A stretch of DNA of 64,000 bases from Lotus japonicus (taxonomy: Eukaryota > Streptophyta > Magnoliopsida > Fabales > Fabaceae): positions 133,997,785 through 134,061,784 of the forward strand of contig NC_080041.1 of assembly GCF_012489685.1 (NCBI RefSeq). The letters run 5' to 3'. This document shows positions 11,801 through 23,706 of the stretch, in pieces. The translations under genes were made by a program, and so were the position numbers. The stretch's first letter is position 1. Every line of letters starts with the position of its first letter. The notes beneath the pieces were generated by a model. That model did not search any database and was not told the DNA's origin. It saw nothing but the letters and a program-made list of their open reading frames with translations.

Positions 11801-14273
11801 AATAGCTCAGAAAAAAATTAAAACATCTCATGTCTTAGTTTTGGCTGTCTGATACAAAGTGGCAGTTATCAATTAAAGGAAGAATAGATTTGAGTTTCAA
11901 ACCCGACCTTCCTCCTCTCTATGATTCTATCTTGTGATATTTAATATGTATGATATCATTAATAACAAGAAATTGACCGCAAAAAATAATATGAAAACCT
12001 AGACTATGACTCTATCTTGTGATTTCTAATATGTATGATATCATTAATAACAAGAAACTGACCGGAAAAAATAATATGAAAACCTAGACTCAAAGCTTAA
12101 AATGAAAATAAAATCTCAAACACTAGTGTCTCCTAAACATCCCACAGAAAAGTACAAATCTGAAACATAATGAAACAACCATTACTAACTACTACGAATT
12201 AGCCATGTTATTGTTAGAAAGGTCCTGAGATGCATACAAGCACATGTTAGTATTTCCTACCACAAGAAAATATGACCGCTATTATATATCTGTCCAGCGT
12301 CGCCGATATCTATCAAACACATGCAATCCAGTTACACTGCTACGCCCAAACTGAGGGCCATAACAAAGGAGGAGTGTATAAGGAACAAATGACTGTGTCA
12401 TGTTTGATACTGAAATGGGCCTGGAAAAGATAAAACAGACCTTGTGTCCTATAGAAGCGTAGTCCATTAACACTCTGCAATATAGCTGATATGTGTGCTG
12501 GAAGGGCTTTATGTAAAGGCAAATGACAAAGTACCTGCAGACCAGTTAACCAGAAAGTTCTATATTATTTTATTTTATTTATGTGACACTTTCCGTAAAA
12601 AATCCAGACATTGTAAAAAGATCCAGATTTACCTTCAAGATAAGAAGAAGGACACTTGTTTGCTCTTCAACAGCTGCTTTATTCAACCAAGTTGCTAAAC
12701 TCATTGCACCCCCTTTCGTCAAAAACCTACAAGCATACAACAGAAGAAAAAAAAATCAGAAAATTAAAATAACTATAACCCAACAAAACCAGGCTACTGG
12801 AAAAACTTCACGCACCAAGACAATACTGAGAAATTCTGTATCGTCAATATCCACTCCATCAATTTCTCCTGCCCAGAAAATGTTTCCTCTTTCTGAATTA
12901 GACTAAAAATGTTCTCAACAAAGTGTTTATCTGAGTCATCTAGGTCAGACAAAGCCGCTTCCTGTGTTGAACAAGATGTTTCTTCAGCATTGGTGGAGCC
13001 AGCAGTGTCTAAGAGAGGTGGATTTATTGGTCTCACATGATCGGAGTTTATTTGCTCACCATGAGGCTCTTCACAAGAACTAGACCTTAATGCCCTCTGC
13101 TTTGACAACTGAACTAGTCTCCTCACTCTTGAACGTTGACTAGTGAAGAAGTCACGAACCTGAAACCAAAGTATACAGACTCATTAAAGTTAATGCATAA
13201 CAAGAAGTAGGTAATATAGGTCATTCCATCACAAAATTGTAAGGAATAAACATGAGTAGTAATTAAGACCTGAGTGACTGTGACACCAAACATAGCACTG
13301 ATCTCGCGAGATTCTTTCTTGCTAATTGCATCCTTAATGGAAAAAACTGATTGCATGTAATTTACAGCCTTGGGATTTAACAAATCCCTGGGTCTTTTTC
13401 CTGCGAAATTGGATTAAGCAGAAAATTTTCAATGGATCACAAATAATGCTCAAAATAAGGCAGATATATTTGGAGAGGGGGAGACATAAAAACAAAATTT
13501 ATGTCTCTATCCACTCATACCATAAGCTAAAGTCAAGGAAATATCTAATTTCCGCATTGAATTTTTTCGTAATGATGAAAGTCAAGATTGGATGAAGATT
13601 AATATTGGATTTCAAAGAGTAAAACAATATAACCAATGTACATGTGAAAGATACAAGTCATCAATGAAGTATAACCAACAATAATACAAAGTTACAAGGA
13701 CCAAATTGGATGCCACCAAAATAAGCAATATCAGTCATATGTGACAGAAATTTAAAATCTAAAATTTCCCTAGAGGGTTAGGCCCGGAAATCTTAAGCAA
13801 GCATACAAGTCATTGTCAATGCTAACTAAATTTCTAAAAAAAGTAAAAAACTTACCAATTTTTATTGACAGAGCTCCAGCTGCCTGCACCAAAATCAAAG
13901 AAAAATGGATCAATCTAACACTCTAATCATAAGGCAAATTGATAAGTCAAATGTGCTCACAGCTAATCGAATACATGCATAGATGGACCAAGAGGTTCTT
14001 GTCCTAATTCTCATTAGACATGACTCAACAATGATGCAGTAATCAAAATTGGCGGCATGATAGGTAATGGAAAAAGAGCGAGAGAAGAAGAATGCAGACC
14101 ATTTCTTGGGAGAGAGGATTGACGCCGGTGAGGTTGCATTGCGTGACAACGATATGCTGAAACTGGTCGATCTGGCTTTGGAAGAGTTCTCTCTGCGAAG
14201 CCAAAAAACTCTGAAGCGAGTCGACGGTAGTCCCAATCTCGAGCTGTGAGAAATCGTCGTTCCAGAGGTCCAT
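5849..14273 (-). CDS. LD: homeobox protein LUMINIDEPENDENS, 12 coding exons, 1010 aa
   Basis: Nuclear homeodomain protein; in Arabidopsis LD promotes flowering in the autonomous pathway, upstream of FLC. Exons in transcript order: 14100-14273, 13856-13883, 13270-13400, 12816-13159, 12633-12726, 12441-12534, 11451-11614, 11322-11365, 11080-11165, 10028-10456, 7435-7985, 5849-6742. All junctions are GT-AG and the frame is continuous. The start MDLWNDDF was chosen because family members begin at this point; an in-frame ATG 27 bp upstream is possible. The divergent homeodomain spans about residues 65-130 (RDLLNPKAV ... VRDFFTSQRSRVRR). A TFIIS N-terminal-like helical region follows at about 200-320 (FLTKGGAMSLATWL, LPLHKALPAHISAIL). 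The last exon is rich in Gln/Asn/Ser/His/Arg (QQQRHHPHLLHQ) and ends NDQRR. The exon 9 donor (C before GTATCC) was chosen for phase and is the least certain junction. Confidence 0.9.
10535..10690. repeat. dispersed repeat fragment in LD intron 9
   Basis: Contains 'ggtccttga' and 'caaggacc' words in opposite orientations around AT-rich sequence, a pattern common in plant transposon remnants. The boundaries and class are uncertain. Confidence 0.3.
11919..12089. repeat. 85-bp tandem duplication, two copies, in LD intron 6
   Basis: Copy 1 runs from about 11919 to 12003 and copy 2 from 12004 to 12089, each containing 'tatgatatcattaataaca' and 'taatatgaaaacctagac'. The copies differ at a handful of sites, so the duplication is not very recent. 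It lies between coding exons 6 and 7 and does not touch a splice site. Confidence 0.85.
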
Positions 14274-14365
14274 CGTTGATGACGAAGATCTCCGCCACAC
14301 GCATTTAACTTCAGCGGAGTCGAATCCGATATCTCTCGGCGGTTCACGGTTGGGAGCGGAGCTGA

Positions 14366-14374
14366 TTAGGGTTT
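14366..14374 (+). promoter_or_regulatory. telo-box in the LD leader region
   Basis: TTAGGGTTT lies about 95 bp upstream of the LD start codon. This motif is common near transcription starts of plant growth-related genes. The effect on LD is an inference. Confidence 0.4.
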
Positions 14375-14620
14375 GGTTTAGAGAGAGAGAGTCAGATAGG
14401 ATTCGGAGCTAGACGGATGACATGAGAGAGAGTTAGGCCGTGTTCGGGTTTCTGATGAATTTCAGAAATTACTTTTGACGTTGATTTTATTTTAACAAAA
14501 ATACTATAATACTACTAGTTTTTAATCCTGTAAAAAAATATATGTTGCGTGGTAAAAGGTTTACCCTGTCATTGGCTCACATGGCAATTTTACACAGACG
14601 TAGGTAATAGTAATACTCGT
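14375..14620. other. LD upstream flank
   Basis: Includes a GAGAGAGAGAG tract (about 14378-14390), probably in the LD leader or core promoter. No other feature was recognised. Confidence 0.4.
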
Positions 14621-14624
14621 TCCC

Positions 14625-14760
14625 GATAGTTAGCTCAAGTGTTAAGAGATAGGAGACATAAGAGTTGAGTGGAATGGATCATGAAGGATCCAGAGTTCGA
14701 ACTCTGAAGAGAGACTAATTTACTAACATTATTAACAATTAACATTTGCCTATAAAAAAA
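14625..14760 (+). mobile_element. tRNA-derived SINE copy
   Basis: Same layout as the element at 5085: an A-box-like 'agttagctcaagtgttaaga', 'aggagacataagagttga', and a B-box-like 'agagttcgaactct'. The tail reads 'tttgcctataaaaaaaa'. No clean target-site duplication was found. Confidence 0.6.
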
Positions 14761-15214
14761 ATAACACACTTTCACGGATTTATATCAGAATTCTCTTTAA
14801 TTATCTTCTTTCCCCACTCATCATAGGCCAATTCGATCATCTAACATCCACCACCATTGCCTACCACCACATAACCTTCACATCCTCGTGGTTGGTGATA
14901 GTGGTGGAGGTTGAGTGGTGATTGGATGAGACGGTGAAAGAGGATGAGGAAAAGAAGGAGAAGTGAATGACAAAAATGATTAAAGAAAATTTAAATAACT
15001 AAAAGTGATGTGAAAAAATTCATGTAGACAACTTACATCTCATTATAATTACCATGTGGATTGATGATATGGTAATTTCTTTTCATGTGATCGTCATTAT
15101 ATCATATCCTTATTTAAAATAAAAAAATATTTGTAGGTAATTAAACGCTATAGAAAAATATATATGGTCCATTTTAGATGATTCAAGAGTATTAGGATGG
15201 AGACAGGTAACTCA
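14761..15214. other. intergenic, nothing recognised
   Basis: Sequence between two SINE copies in the LD/CUL1 divergent region. No frame or regulatory motif can be supported. Confidence 0.5.
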
Positions 15215-15320
15215 CATGATTGAATTAAACGTAATTGTGGGTGAAAGATTAAAATTCGAACCCTGAAGAATGATAATTTGAACTAATTTACTAACAACTA
15301 AGTTTGTCTATAAAAAAATT
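15215..15320 (+). mobile_element. diverged tRNA-derived SINE copy
   Basis: Shares the B-box-like 'aaattcgaaccctga' and the 3' block 'aatttactaacaactaagt' followed by 'ttgtctataaaaaaat' with the copy at 14625-14760. The A-box half is degraded. Confidence 0.5.
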
Positions 15321-15860
15321 GATCCATTTTAGATTCAAGAGTATTAGTATGAGGCTAAAAAAGTATTTAACCCGACTATAACTTTTGTCCCTATAAAATT
15401 ATCGAGATTTGATTTTAGTCTCTCATCATAGTAAAGTATAAATAACATCCCAGCGCTAGAAAAATCGCATATTTTAGTTCTCATTTAAGCCGGAGCTGTA
15501 ACGAACTTTCATTACGTGCCCGACCAAGCTACATGCCACGCTCACATATAATTTTTAATTCATTTTTATTTACACATATATGACACGCTCACATGTAATC
15601 ACTTAAATTCGCTAATGTTCTCCAACATTCAAGAATTTTCTTAAATTTCTATCATAAATCGTGAGTGTCCATGCCCGTGTTCATCAAACTTTTTTCATTA
15701 AAAAAAGGTTTAAATATGTTTGAGGTTCATATTTTATAAGAGGAATCAAATTAAGTTTTTGAATAAAAAAATTCTTCAAAATGTTATACTTGAATTTATT
15801 TTTTAATCAAATTATGTCATTTTGTCCGCGTGACATCAATTTTGACTAGTCAACCGTTTA
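15321..15860. other. intergenic, repeat-like, no gene
   Basis: AT-rich, with words such as 'ttttgtccctataaaatt' that are common in plant transposon remnants. No boundaries were found. Confidence 0.4.
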
Positions 15861-16020
15861 GAGTCTGTTTGGTTTTCAATTGAGTGAATGTGAAAGCGTG
15901 AAAACACATTCACTCAACCCAACAAGTGCATTCCGTGGCTGAATGTACATAAGGAAATCATGATATTGAATTTTAATGTTTTAAACAGACTTACTAACTG
16001 AAAAACAAACAGACACACAC
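15861..16020. mobile_element. Tourist-like MITE, 160 bp, TTA target site
   Basis: The left end begins GAGTCTGTTTGGTTTTCA; the right end reads as GTGTGTGTCTGTTTGTTTTTC on the other strand. The element is flanked on both sides by TTA (15858-15860 and 16021-16023). A 3-bp TTA duplication and imperfect inverted ends of this kind point to the PIF/Harbinger superfamily. It has no coding capacity. Confidence 0.7.
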
Positions 16021-17094
16021 TTAACAATAAGTCAAATCAGCTAAGGATGACTCCGTTGACTTTTGTCACATCAATTCTAGTCCCATAAATTTTTGAAGTC
16101 ATATTTCAGTCCTTTCATCCACCTTATTCCCTCTTCCTCGAAAACCCTCAAACTCCCATTGCTAAACCAGCTTTCCCCTGACTTGCACAGCAACATGTTT
16201 CACCCATTCAATTTCTTATTCTCCACCAATTCTGTCAACTCCTTCAAACCTCCCTTTCCCTTCCTTCCCTCTCTGCAACCTCAACCAAACCAACCAACCA
16301 CTTTGAACCAAACTTAGCAACACTACTTCAAACACACTACTATCGAGAGCCAAGTTGTGTTCGGTTGCTTCACTCAACACGATCAGGCTTCGTCCTCACT
16401 GCCTCAGAGCCACTCAACCACCACGCTTCCATGACTATGCTCTGTAACCTCTCCCTGAAAGAATTCACCGCCTCAACCAGAAAAAACTCCAATTCCAACA
16501 TACACATAAACCTCACCCCATAAACCCTAATTCAGAAACCCCAATTTAAGATATGATATTTTTTTTCATCTGATATCTTTTTTTTTTTTGAGATAAAAAG
16601 ATCCTTGTTATTAATCATGCAAAGTAGCAACATCTGATATCTTCTATAAGTTTTTAAATCAATATTAGATGAAAAAAATCTTTTTGAAATTTAAGTAGTT
16701 GTATTCAATCAACAGATTCTATCTCGTAAGATATATATTGTTTAATTAAATATTTAATCTTTACCAAATATTAAATTTTGTAAATTAAATAGAGTTTTGG
16801 AGTTAGATTACATCCTATAAAAATAAGATTACCAAAACGGAAAAAATATCAATATCACAATTCGAGAAAAGAGAAGAGGATTTTGGAAAATATGTGTGTA
16901 TTTTTTCACCAATACTATTTTTCTGAAAACCATTCATGTTTATTTTTTGAAAAGATACAAAACAATTTTTTTTTGATTTATTTATGATTTAGAAGATTAC
17001 AAAGAGATACATTTTCAATTTACCAAAAAAAACAGATTACATAGATTTGGAAGATTAAATACACTCACTCACTCACACATGCATAAACGAGTCC
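16021..17094. other. upstream region of the cullin gene
   Basis: Contains a CT-rich stretch with a 74-codon frame (16093-16317) that I do not consider coding, followed by very AT-rich sequence. No further transposon boundary was recognised. Confidence 0.5.
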
Positions 17095-17095
17095 T

Positions 17096-17104
17096 TATAA
17101 AAGG
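17096..17104 (+). promoter_or_regulatory. probable TATA box of the cullin gene
   Basis: TATAAAAGG lies about 560 bp upstream of the start codon. The distance fits because the leader appears to be spliced: a good 3' splice site (TTTCTGCAG) ends at 17653, six bases before the ATG. Confidence 0.6.
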
Positions 17105-17658
17105 ACTGACACTGCATTGAGTAACAAACAAACCTGAGAGGAGATAGGAGATTATTGCCTAGCTGATGCAGAGTAATCTCTTCATCATCATCTGCTAACT
17201 AGTGAGTCTTTCTCCACTCCAAAACCTCTATCAAACTCTATTTTCTTATTGCAGTTACTCATACCACTTTTTCTACTTCACAGGCCAAACAAACAATCAC
17301 TCTCCGGCATTCTTCAACCGTCTTGCTTCACAATCCGACGAAGATTTCCTGATCAACGTCGCAACAGTTAGGGTTAGCACGTCTATTTCACTCTCTAAAA
17401 TCTTCAAACATCGCGGCTGATTTTCTTTTATTCTTTTTAATTATTTACTATATTTTGTTGATGATCGCGCCGCCTGAGCCTCCAGGGTTTAATCTTTGCA
17501 ATTTGTGTATTGTTATTTGAAACATATGCAATGTGTTGAGCAATGTGCATTATTCGAAATCAATTCAATCATATTATAGGGCTGATTTTCATTATTTATG
17601 TGTGTGTACTGTTATACTATACTATAGTCTGAATGTTGTTGATGTTTCTGCAGTCACA

Positions 17659-20600
17659 ATGGTGAAGGAGACGCTAAGTTTTGAGGAAGGCTGGGGCAAT
17701 ATGCAGAAGGGGATCACCAAATTGAAGAGAATTCTGGAAACGAAAGAAGATAATTTCGATTCAGAGCAATACATGATGCTGTACACGTATCCTTTATCTT
17801 TGATTCAGTTATTGACATTGTTGCTGTAACAGTTCTTTTGTTGTTTCGTTTTTTACTCTCAGTTTTGGACTTTTTTTTTTCCTTAAGTCAACCATCACAG
17901 AACAATCTATAACATGTGTACTCAGAGGGCTCCGTGTGATTATTCACGAAAGCTTTATGACAAATACCAAGAGTTTATTGACGAATACCTTACATCTACC
18001 GTAGGGAAATCTCCCGCCTTTATGTTTTAAGGACTTTGGTTTTGTTGTCATATATAATTTACTTAGTCTGATACTTTGTGTTTCAGGTTCTTCCAATTCT
18101 GAGAAAGAAGCATGATGAGTTCTTGTTGAGGGAACTTGTCATAAGATGGGAAAACCATCAACTTATGATCAGGTGGCTTCAGCGTTTCTTCAATTATCTT
18201 GATCGCTACTTTGTTACTAGGAACTCCCTGCCTAGTCTCAAGGATGTTGGTCTTACTTGCTTCTTTGATTTGGTCAGTTACTGATCTCTTTAAGCAATAT
18301 CTTTTAGATTTCTTATAATCTTATCCATGACTATGCATTGATGGGAAATACTAGTGTATGCTCCAGTTATTTTTTTTATGTACAGTTGAATTTATTCAAG
18401 TCTACCCAATTTTATTACAGGTTTATAAGGAACTACGAACTAATGTCAGGGAAGTTGTGATTGCTTTTGTAAGTGTGCCATTTTACATTGTGTTGATATG
18501 ATTTGTTGGTGATGGGTGCCCTCTGGAATAACCTTGGCTTTTGTTACAGATTAACAAAGAGCGTGAGGGAGATCAGATTGATAAATCATTATTGAAAAAT
18601 GTTCTTCGTATATTTGTTGAGATGGATAAGGGTGAAAAAGCACACTATGAAAATGACTTTGAGATCCAAATGCTTGAGAATACTGCTGATTACTACAAAA
18701 CCAAGGCTGCAAACTGGATTGAGGTTGACTCCTGTCCAGTTTACATGCTAAAGGCAAGTCTGTCTATATTCTGCCTTGGGAATTCAGATTGTTGTATCTT
18801 GTTAATTGATATTTGTAATAATTTGTATCCCTTTGAGTACACAGGCTGAGGATTGCTTGAGAAAGGAGAGAGAAAGAGTACCTCATTATTTGCACTCTAG
18901 CACTGAGCAGAAATTAGTAGAGGTCAGCATAAACTATTGAACTTTTTTTGTTTGTTTTTAATAAAAAAATATTGGGTGAAAGATGATAAAAATGTTCACA
19001 GGTTCTGTTTTTTGTTATATCCATTTATTTCTACAATTGCAGCAGATATTAACTGCTTAATTTTGATAGTTAGGACATAGGATGTGAAAAACTTTATACC
19101 TGTTTATGTTTACATGAGTTGTACTTGTTACATAGATTACAAAGTATGGAAAGCGCATGTTACTATTATGTATGCTCAACTAAGTTTGAGGGATGAAGTT
19201 TCAATAATAAATTGTAGCGGAAAAATGGTGATCAAATTTATTCAAAGACAAGTTTGCTTATTATTTAAGTTGTTCCCTTTACTTCTTACTAAAAAGATTT
19301 GAAAATTTGACTGAGGGAGATGTCAACCGTAGGATTTAAGTAGGATGTATGATGTGGAGGAAGGGCTTCAGGCATTATTTGTGTTAGAAAAGTACCTCAA
19401 TTTAAAATAGAAAATTTTATTGTATAACTAACTATAAGATGCCATGATACATGGGACTGAATGTTGAGTAGCAAATGGCTAATGAGAATTTAAGCTCAGT
19501 GTTATGGAGATTAGAATGTTAAGATGAATGAGCGGTTACGTAGGACCAAATAGGATTGTAAATACAATCATTAAGGAAAAAGTTTGTGTTGTTCTATTGT
19601 AGAAAAAAAGTGTAGACTCTTGTCTTAGGTGGCTTTGAACATGTATGTAGCAAAATCCTGGAAGCACCGGTAAGGAGGGTTGACTAAATGGACGAGCTGG
19701 AGGGTAGTCAAATAGGTAGAGGTAGAATGAGACCAAGGAAACCTTTAAGTCAAACAATTGAAAGAAATTTAGAGGTAAATGTTTCATCTTTGAACTTAAT
19801 ATATGGCATGGCATCTGGATGTCATGTGATCCATGTAACAGGCTCCACCTAACTGGAAAAAAGCATGGCTGTTGTTGTATTGGAAGTTTTTTTCCCTTAC
19901 TCCTAGTTTCCTGTTAGAATTATTCCCCTATATATAATGCATTGATTTGTTTTCTTATTTTCCATTTTAATAGCAAGTGGAAAATGAATTGCTGATAACA
20001 CATGTAAGTCAACTACTTGAGAAGGAGCATTCCGGCTGTCATGTCTTGCTTAGAGATGATAAGGTACTTGCCTGCTTTGCATTTCTCTGCCTGATGATGT
20101 TTACTCAGTTTTTTTTGTTACAATTAAAGCTTTAATATAAGATTTGACATGGCTGAAAACCCCTTTGTTTCCATCATATTGTTTAAATACTATGTTGTCA
20201 TGTTTGAGTTGCAGAACCTTGCAGATTTCAAAAAAATATCCCTATAGTTGAAATGCTATTCTACTTTGCAACACCCAGACAAAATAAAAAATTTACAACA
20301 ATTATTAGATAATCTTTCCAAAATGGCCACCTAATCATTTTACCTATTCATATACTGGTTACCTATCTTCTTGATTTGTTTTATGTCTAGGTGGAAGATC
20401 TCTCTAGGATGTTCAGACTTTATAATAAAGTACCTCAAGGCTTTGATCATGTGACCAGTGTATTCAAAAAGGTTGGTTTCTTTAGTTTTTGCATTAGAAT
20501 CTGCGATCAAATTGAGCCTCTTTGTTTTTAGTATTTTTTCAATGCTGTATTATAATGGTTGTCTGTTTGCAGCATATTACAAATGAAGGTACAATATTGG

Positions 20601-23440
20601 TCCAACAGGCCGAGGAAGCTGCTAGCAATCAGGTTTACTACATGCTTGAACAATCTGATTGCATTGATATTTAATCTTCTTCTTCTTGACGCTTTCATCG
20701 AAGTCTTAAGTGGATTGATTGCTATTATGTCATCAGAAGATTCTTTTTGCAGTTAGCATATGGGGCAAGGGTTCCTTTAATATTATTGTCAAACCACCTG
20801 ATGCTTTTTGGCATATTTTATATTTTTTGACTTGCTCTGTTTGATTGAAGCATGCTGAACTGATATCATTTTCTACTTACTAGTTCTACAAATATTACTG
20901 CATTCAATTTGCCTTGAGAGATTGGTTGTTGCTAATTGCTGACAGTTTTTTCTTTTTCTTTTTCTCCAGACTACAAGTGGTTCTGGCATTCAGGAACAAG
21001 TAAGTCTCCCCAGCTTTTTTTTTTTTTTTCCTAATTATCCATTGTATCAATAGCTGGAAAGGTGTGAAGTTTAATCATTTGACATTGCAGGTCCTTGTCA
21101 GAAAATTCATAGAGCTCCATGACAAGTACATGAACTATGTTAATGATTGCTTTATGAATCACTCACAGTTTCACAAGGTTTGTTGAGGCGATCACTGAGT
21201 TATTTTATTTCCTTTGAATAACTTACTAAATAATAGAGTTATTTATATTAAATAGTTTATTTGATTTTGGTTGCTATGGACCAAGTAGGGTGGATTCAGC
21301 CACTATAGCTAGGGCTCTCAGTTTTGGGAATTGAGAGATTTCTTTATGTTGTACCTTCCCTTGTTTTCTTTTCAATACATGGCAATTCTTTCCCGAAATC
21401 CACACGTCGCTACAGTTATTTGGAAGTTCATTTTCCAATAAGTATTTCGAGGAAATTCAATGTGTGTTTTATCTAAATCCATCTCCTTCACAGGCATTAA
21501 AGGAAGCATTTGAGGTATTCTGCAATAAAAATGTTGCTGGTAATCCCAGTGCAGAGCTGTTGGCTACATTCTGTGACAATATCCTTAAAAAGGGTGGTGG
21601 AAGTGAGAAGCTGACTGCGGAAGCAACTGAACAAACCCTTGAGATGGTAGCTTTTAGGTTTCCTTCGTCAGATTTTTACATCATTATGATTTGAGTTACT
21701 GAAATTGTTTAACATCTACAGGTAGTCAAGCTGCTTGCATATATCAGTGATAAGGATCTCTTTGCAGAATTTTACAGGTAATAATTTTTTGTTTTATTTT
21801 TTTTTATTATGTATATATTTTCTTATGTTTTAAGCTCCATATTTTTTTGTGAAGCCATTCTTAGCTATTTTATATTTGCAGGAAGAAGCTTGCCCGCAGA
21901 TTACTTTTTGACAGGAGTGCCAATGTGGACACAGAGAAGACTGTTTTGACTATGTTAAAGCAGCAATGTGGTGGCCAGTTCACATCAAAGATGGAGGGAA
22001 TGGTCAGTTGGCTTTGAGCCTGTTTTGTTTTGGATCAATGAGCACTTATTGGAACTTCTTTAGTGCTTTATCTAGCAGACAAGCTCCAATAAGTGCTCTT
22101 TACTCTTTAATTTGTATCCAAACGAGATCTTTGTTGCCAGGCTATCTCACACTTAGTTGTCCCTTTTTAACTTTGATAATTTGAGGATTTATTGAAAGTA
22201 TGTTAACTTTCAGATGAACGACCATACAATGGCTCAGGAAAATCAGATGAGATTCCAGAATTATCTAGATTTTGGCATTAACTCCCATGAAAAAACTGGA
22301 GTTGACAGCCTGACAATTACAGTTCTTACCACAGGATTTTGGCCAAGTTATAAATCTTCTAATCTCACTCTCCCTTTAGAGATGGTAAGACCGTATTGCT
22401 GATGCAGTTATTTAAGTTTCCATTGTCGTGTTATTTTGTGATGAAGGTGGACTGTCTTCATTAATACTCTATTATGGTAATTTTTTTGTTTCAGGCCAAG
22501 TGTGTGGAAGTTTATAAGAATTTTTATGAAAGGGATGCAAGAAAGAGAAAACTTACATGGATTTATTCACTGGGAACTTGCAACATCTCTGGCAAGTTTG
22601 AACCAAAAACCATTGAACTAGTTGTGTCAACCTATCAGGTATTTCTATTATGCTCTGAATATTATGACACTTAAGTATTTAAGTCTATGAACTCATGCTT
22701 AGGGATTGAAAATTGTATGTTTTACAGGCTGCTGTTCTGCTGCTATTCAACACTGCTGATAGGTTGACCTATTCAGAGATCATGACTCAGCTGAACTTGA
22801 ATCATGAGGACCTTGTTAGAATACTCCATTCCCTGTCATGTGCAAAATATAAGTTACTGATTAAGGAGCCGAACACTAAAACTATATCTCAAAACGACAG
22901 CTTTGAGTTCAACTCCAAATTTACAGATAGAATGAAAAAGATAAAGGTCTGTTTTTACTTTCAGTCATAACCCATATTTTGTTGTATTTACCCAATACAT
23001 ATGATAAATGTGGTAAATCTGGCACTTTTGATAACAGATCCCTCTGCCGTCGGTTGATGAAAGAAAGAAAATAATTGATGATGTTGACAAGGATAGGCGG
23101 TATGCTATTGATGCAGCTATTATGCGAATTATGAAAAGTAGGAAAGTTTTGGCCCATCAACAATTAGTCTTGGAGTGTGTTGAGATGATGAGCCGCATGT
23201 TCAAGGTAGAAAAATGCGTGAATTAATTTATTGTTGTCAATGTGAATTGCTTTTTAGTGCCATAAAGATATTGGTTAGCTGCATGATTTTATTTTCTGTA
23301 CTTTCTCAATTTATAATTTTTTGGAATTGAATTTATAGCCTGACATCAAAGTAATCAAGAAGCGGATTGAGGATCTTATCGCCCGGGAGTACCTGGAAAG
23401 GGACAAAGACAACGCGAACACCTTCAGGTATCTGGCGTGA
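17659..23440 (+). CDS. CUL1: cullin-1-type SCF scaffold, 19 coding exons, 741 aa
   Basis: Scaffold of SCF (SKP1-cullin-F-box) ubiquitin ligases. Exons: 17659-17786, 17901-18000, 18087-18272, 18421-18468, 18550-18753, 18845-18922, 19974-20063, 20391-20471, 20573-20632, 20970-20999, 21091-21177, 21494-21646, 21722-21777, 21882-22002, 22214-22384, 22495-22638, 22728-22946, 23038-23205, 23339-23440. N-terminal cullin repeats carry the SKP1/F-box-facing surface ([13 protein letters not shown] ... [16 protein letters not shown]). The cullin-homology domain follows ([35 protein letters not shown]). The C-terminal winged helix has the neddylation site near K685 ([13 protein letters not shown]) and ends FRYLA, as the family does. 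Length matches CUL1 (about 740). The start [12 protein letters not shown] aligns with the family start. Intron 5 has a GC donor. Divergence such as [16 protein letters not shown] suggests a CUL1-like paralogue rather than the most conserved CUL1 copy. Confidence 0.93.
19505..19882 (+). mobile_element. RTE-type LINE 3' fragment in cullin intron 6
   Basis: Conceptual reading in shifting frames gives remnants of the C-terminal end of plant RTE-clade LINE reverse transcriptases: a stretch like [18 protein letters not shown], then words matching RRVDQM and RGRGRPKK, then LNLIY and VIHV before a TTGTTGTATTGG end. Stops and frameshifts show it is dead. It lies sense to the gene in the 1.05-kb intron between exons 6 and 7, which it largely explains. 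Confidence 0.7.
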
Positions 23441-23620
23441 TGAAAGCTACAAATGTACAGTAGCAAGGATTGAGGGCTGCAAATGAGAACTGAGATTTTC
23501 TGATTTTGATTTCTAGGAAGGTTTAAATTGAGAATTCTTCAGGTTACAGAATACTGTAAATGCTGGTAGTTGATTGTGAGTTGTGACCTTTAAAGAGTTA
23601 GCTTCAGTCATTTTAGTTGG

Positions 23621-23648
23621 ATATATATATATATATATACACACATAC
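23621..23648. repeat. AT/AC dinucleotide repeat in the cullin 3' flank
   Basis: About nine AT units followed by an ACACAC stretch, 180 bp beyond the stop codon and probably within the 3' untranslated region. Confidence 0.85.
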
Positions 23649-23700
23649 CATTGACATTTTATCAGTGTTTCAGAAACTTCGACTGTACTATGCTTGAATC

Positions 23701-23706
23701 AATAAA
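23701..23706 (+). terminator. candidate polyadenylation signal of the cullin gene
   Basis: AATAAA about 260 bp after the stop codon, in T/A-rich sequence. Plant signals are loose, so this is only a candidate. Confidence 0.4.

Noticed and set aside
16093..16317. 74-codon frame upstream of the cullin gene
   Set aside because: CT-rich composition artefact with no recognisable protein content.
17202..17420. Possible upstream ORF in the cullin leader
   Set aside because: The leader is probably spliced and its exon ends are unknown, so presence of the frame in mRNA cannot be supported.
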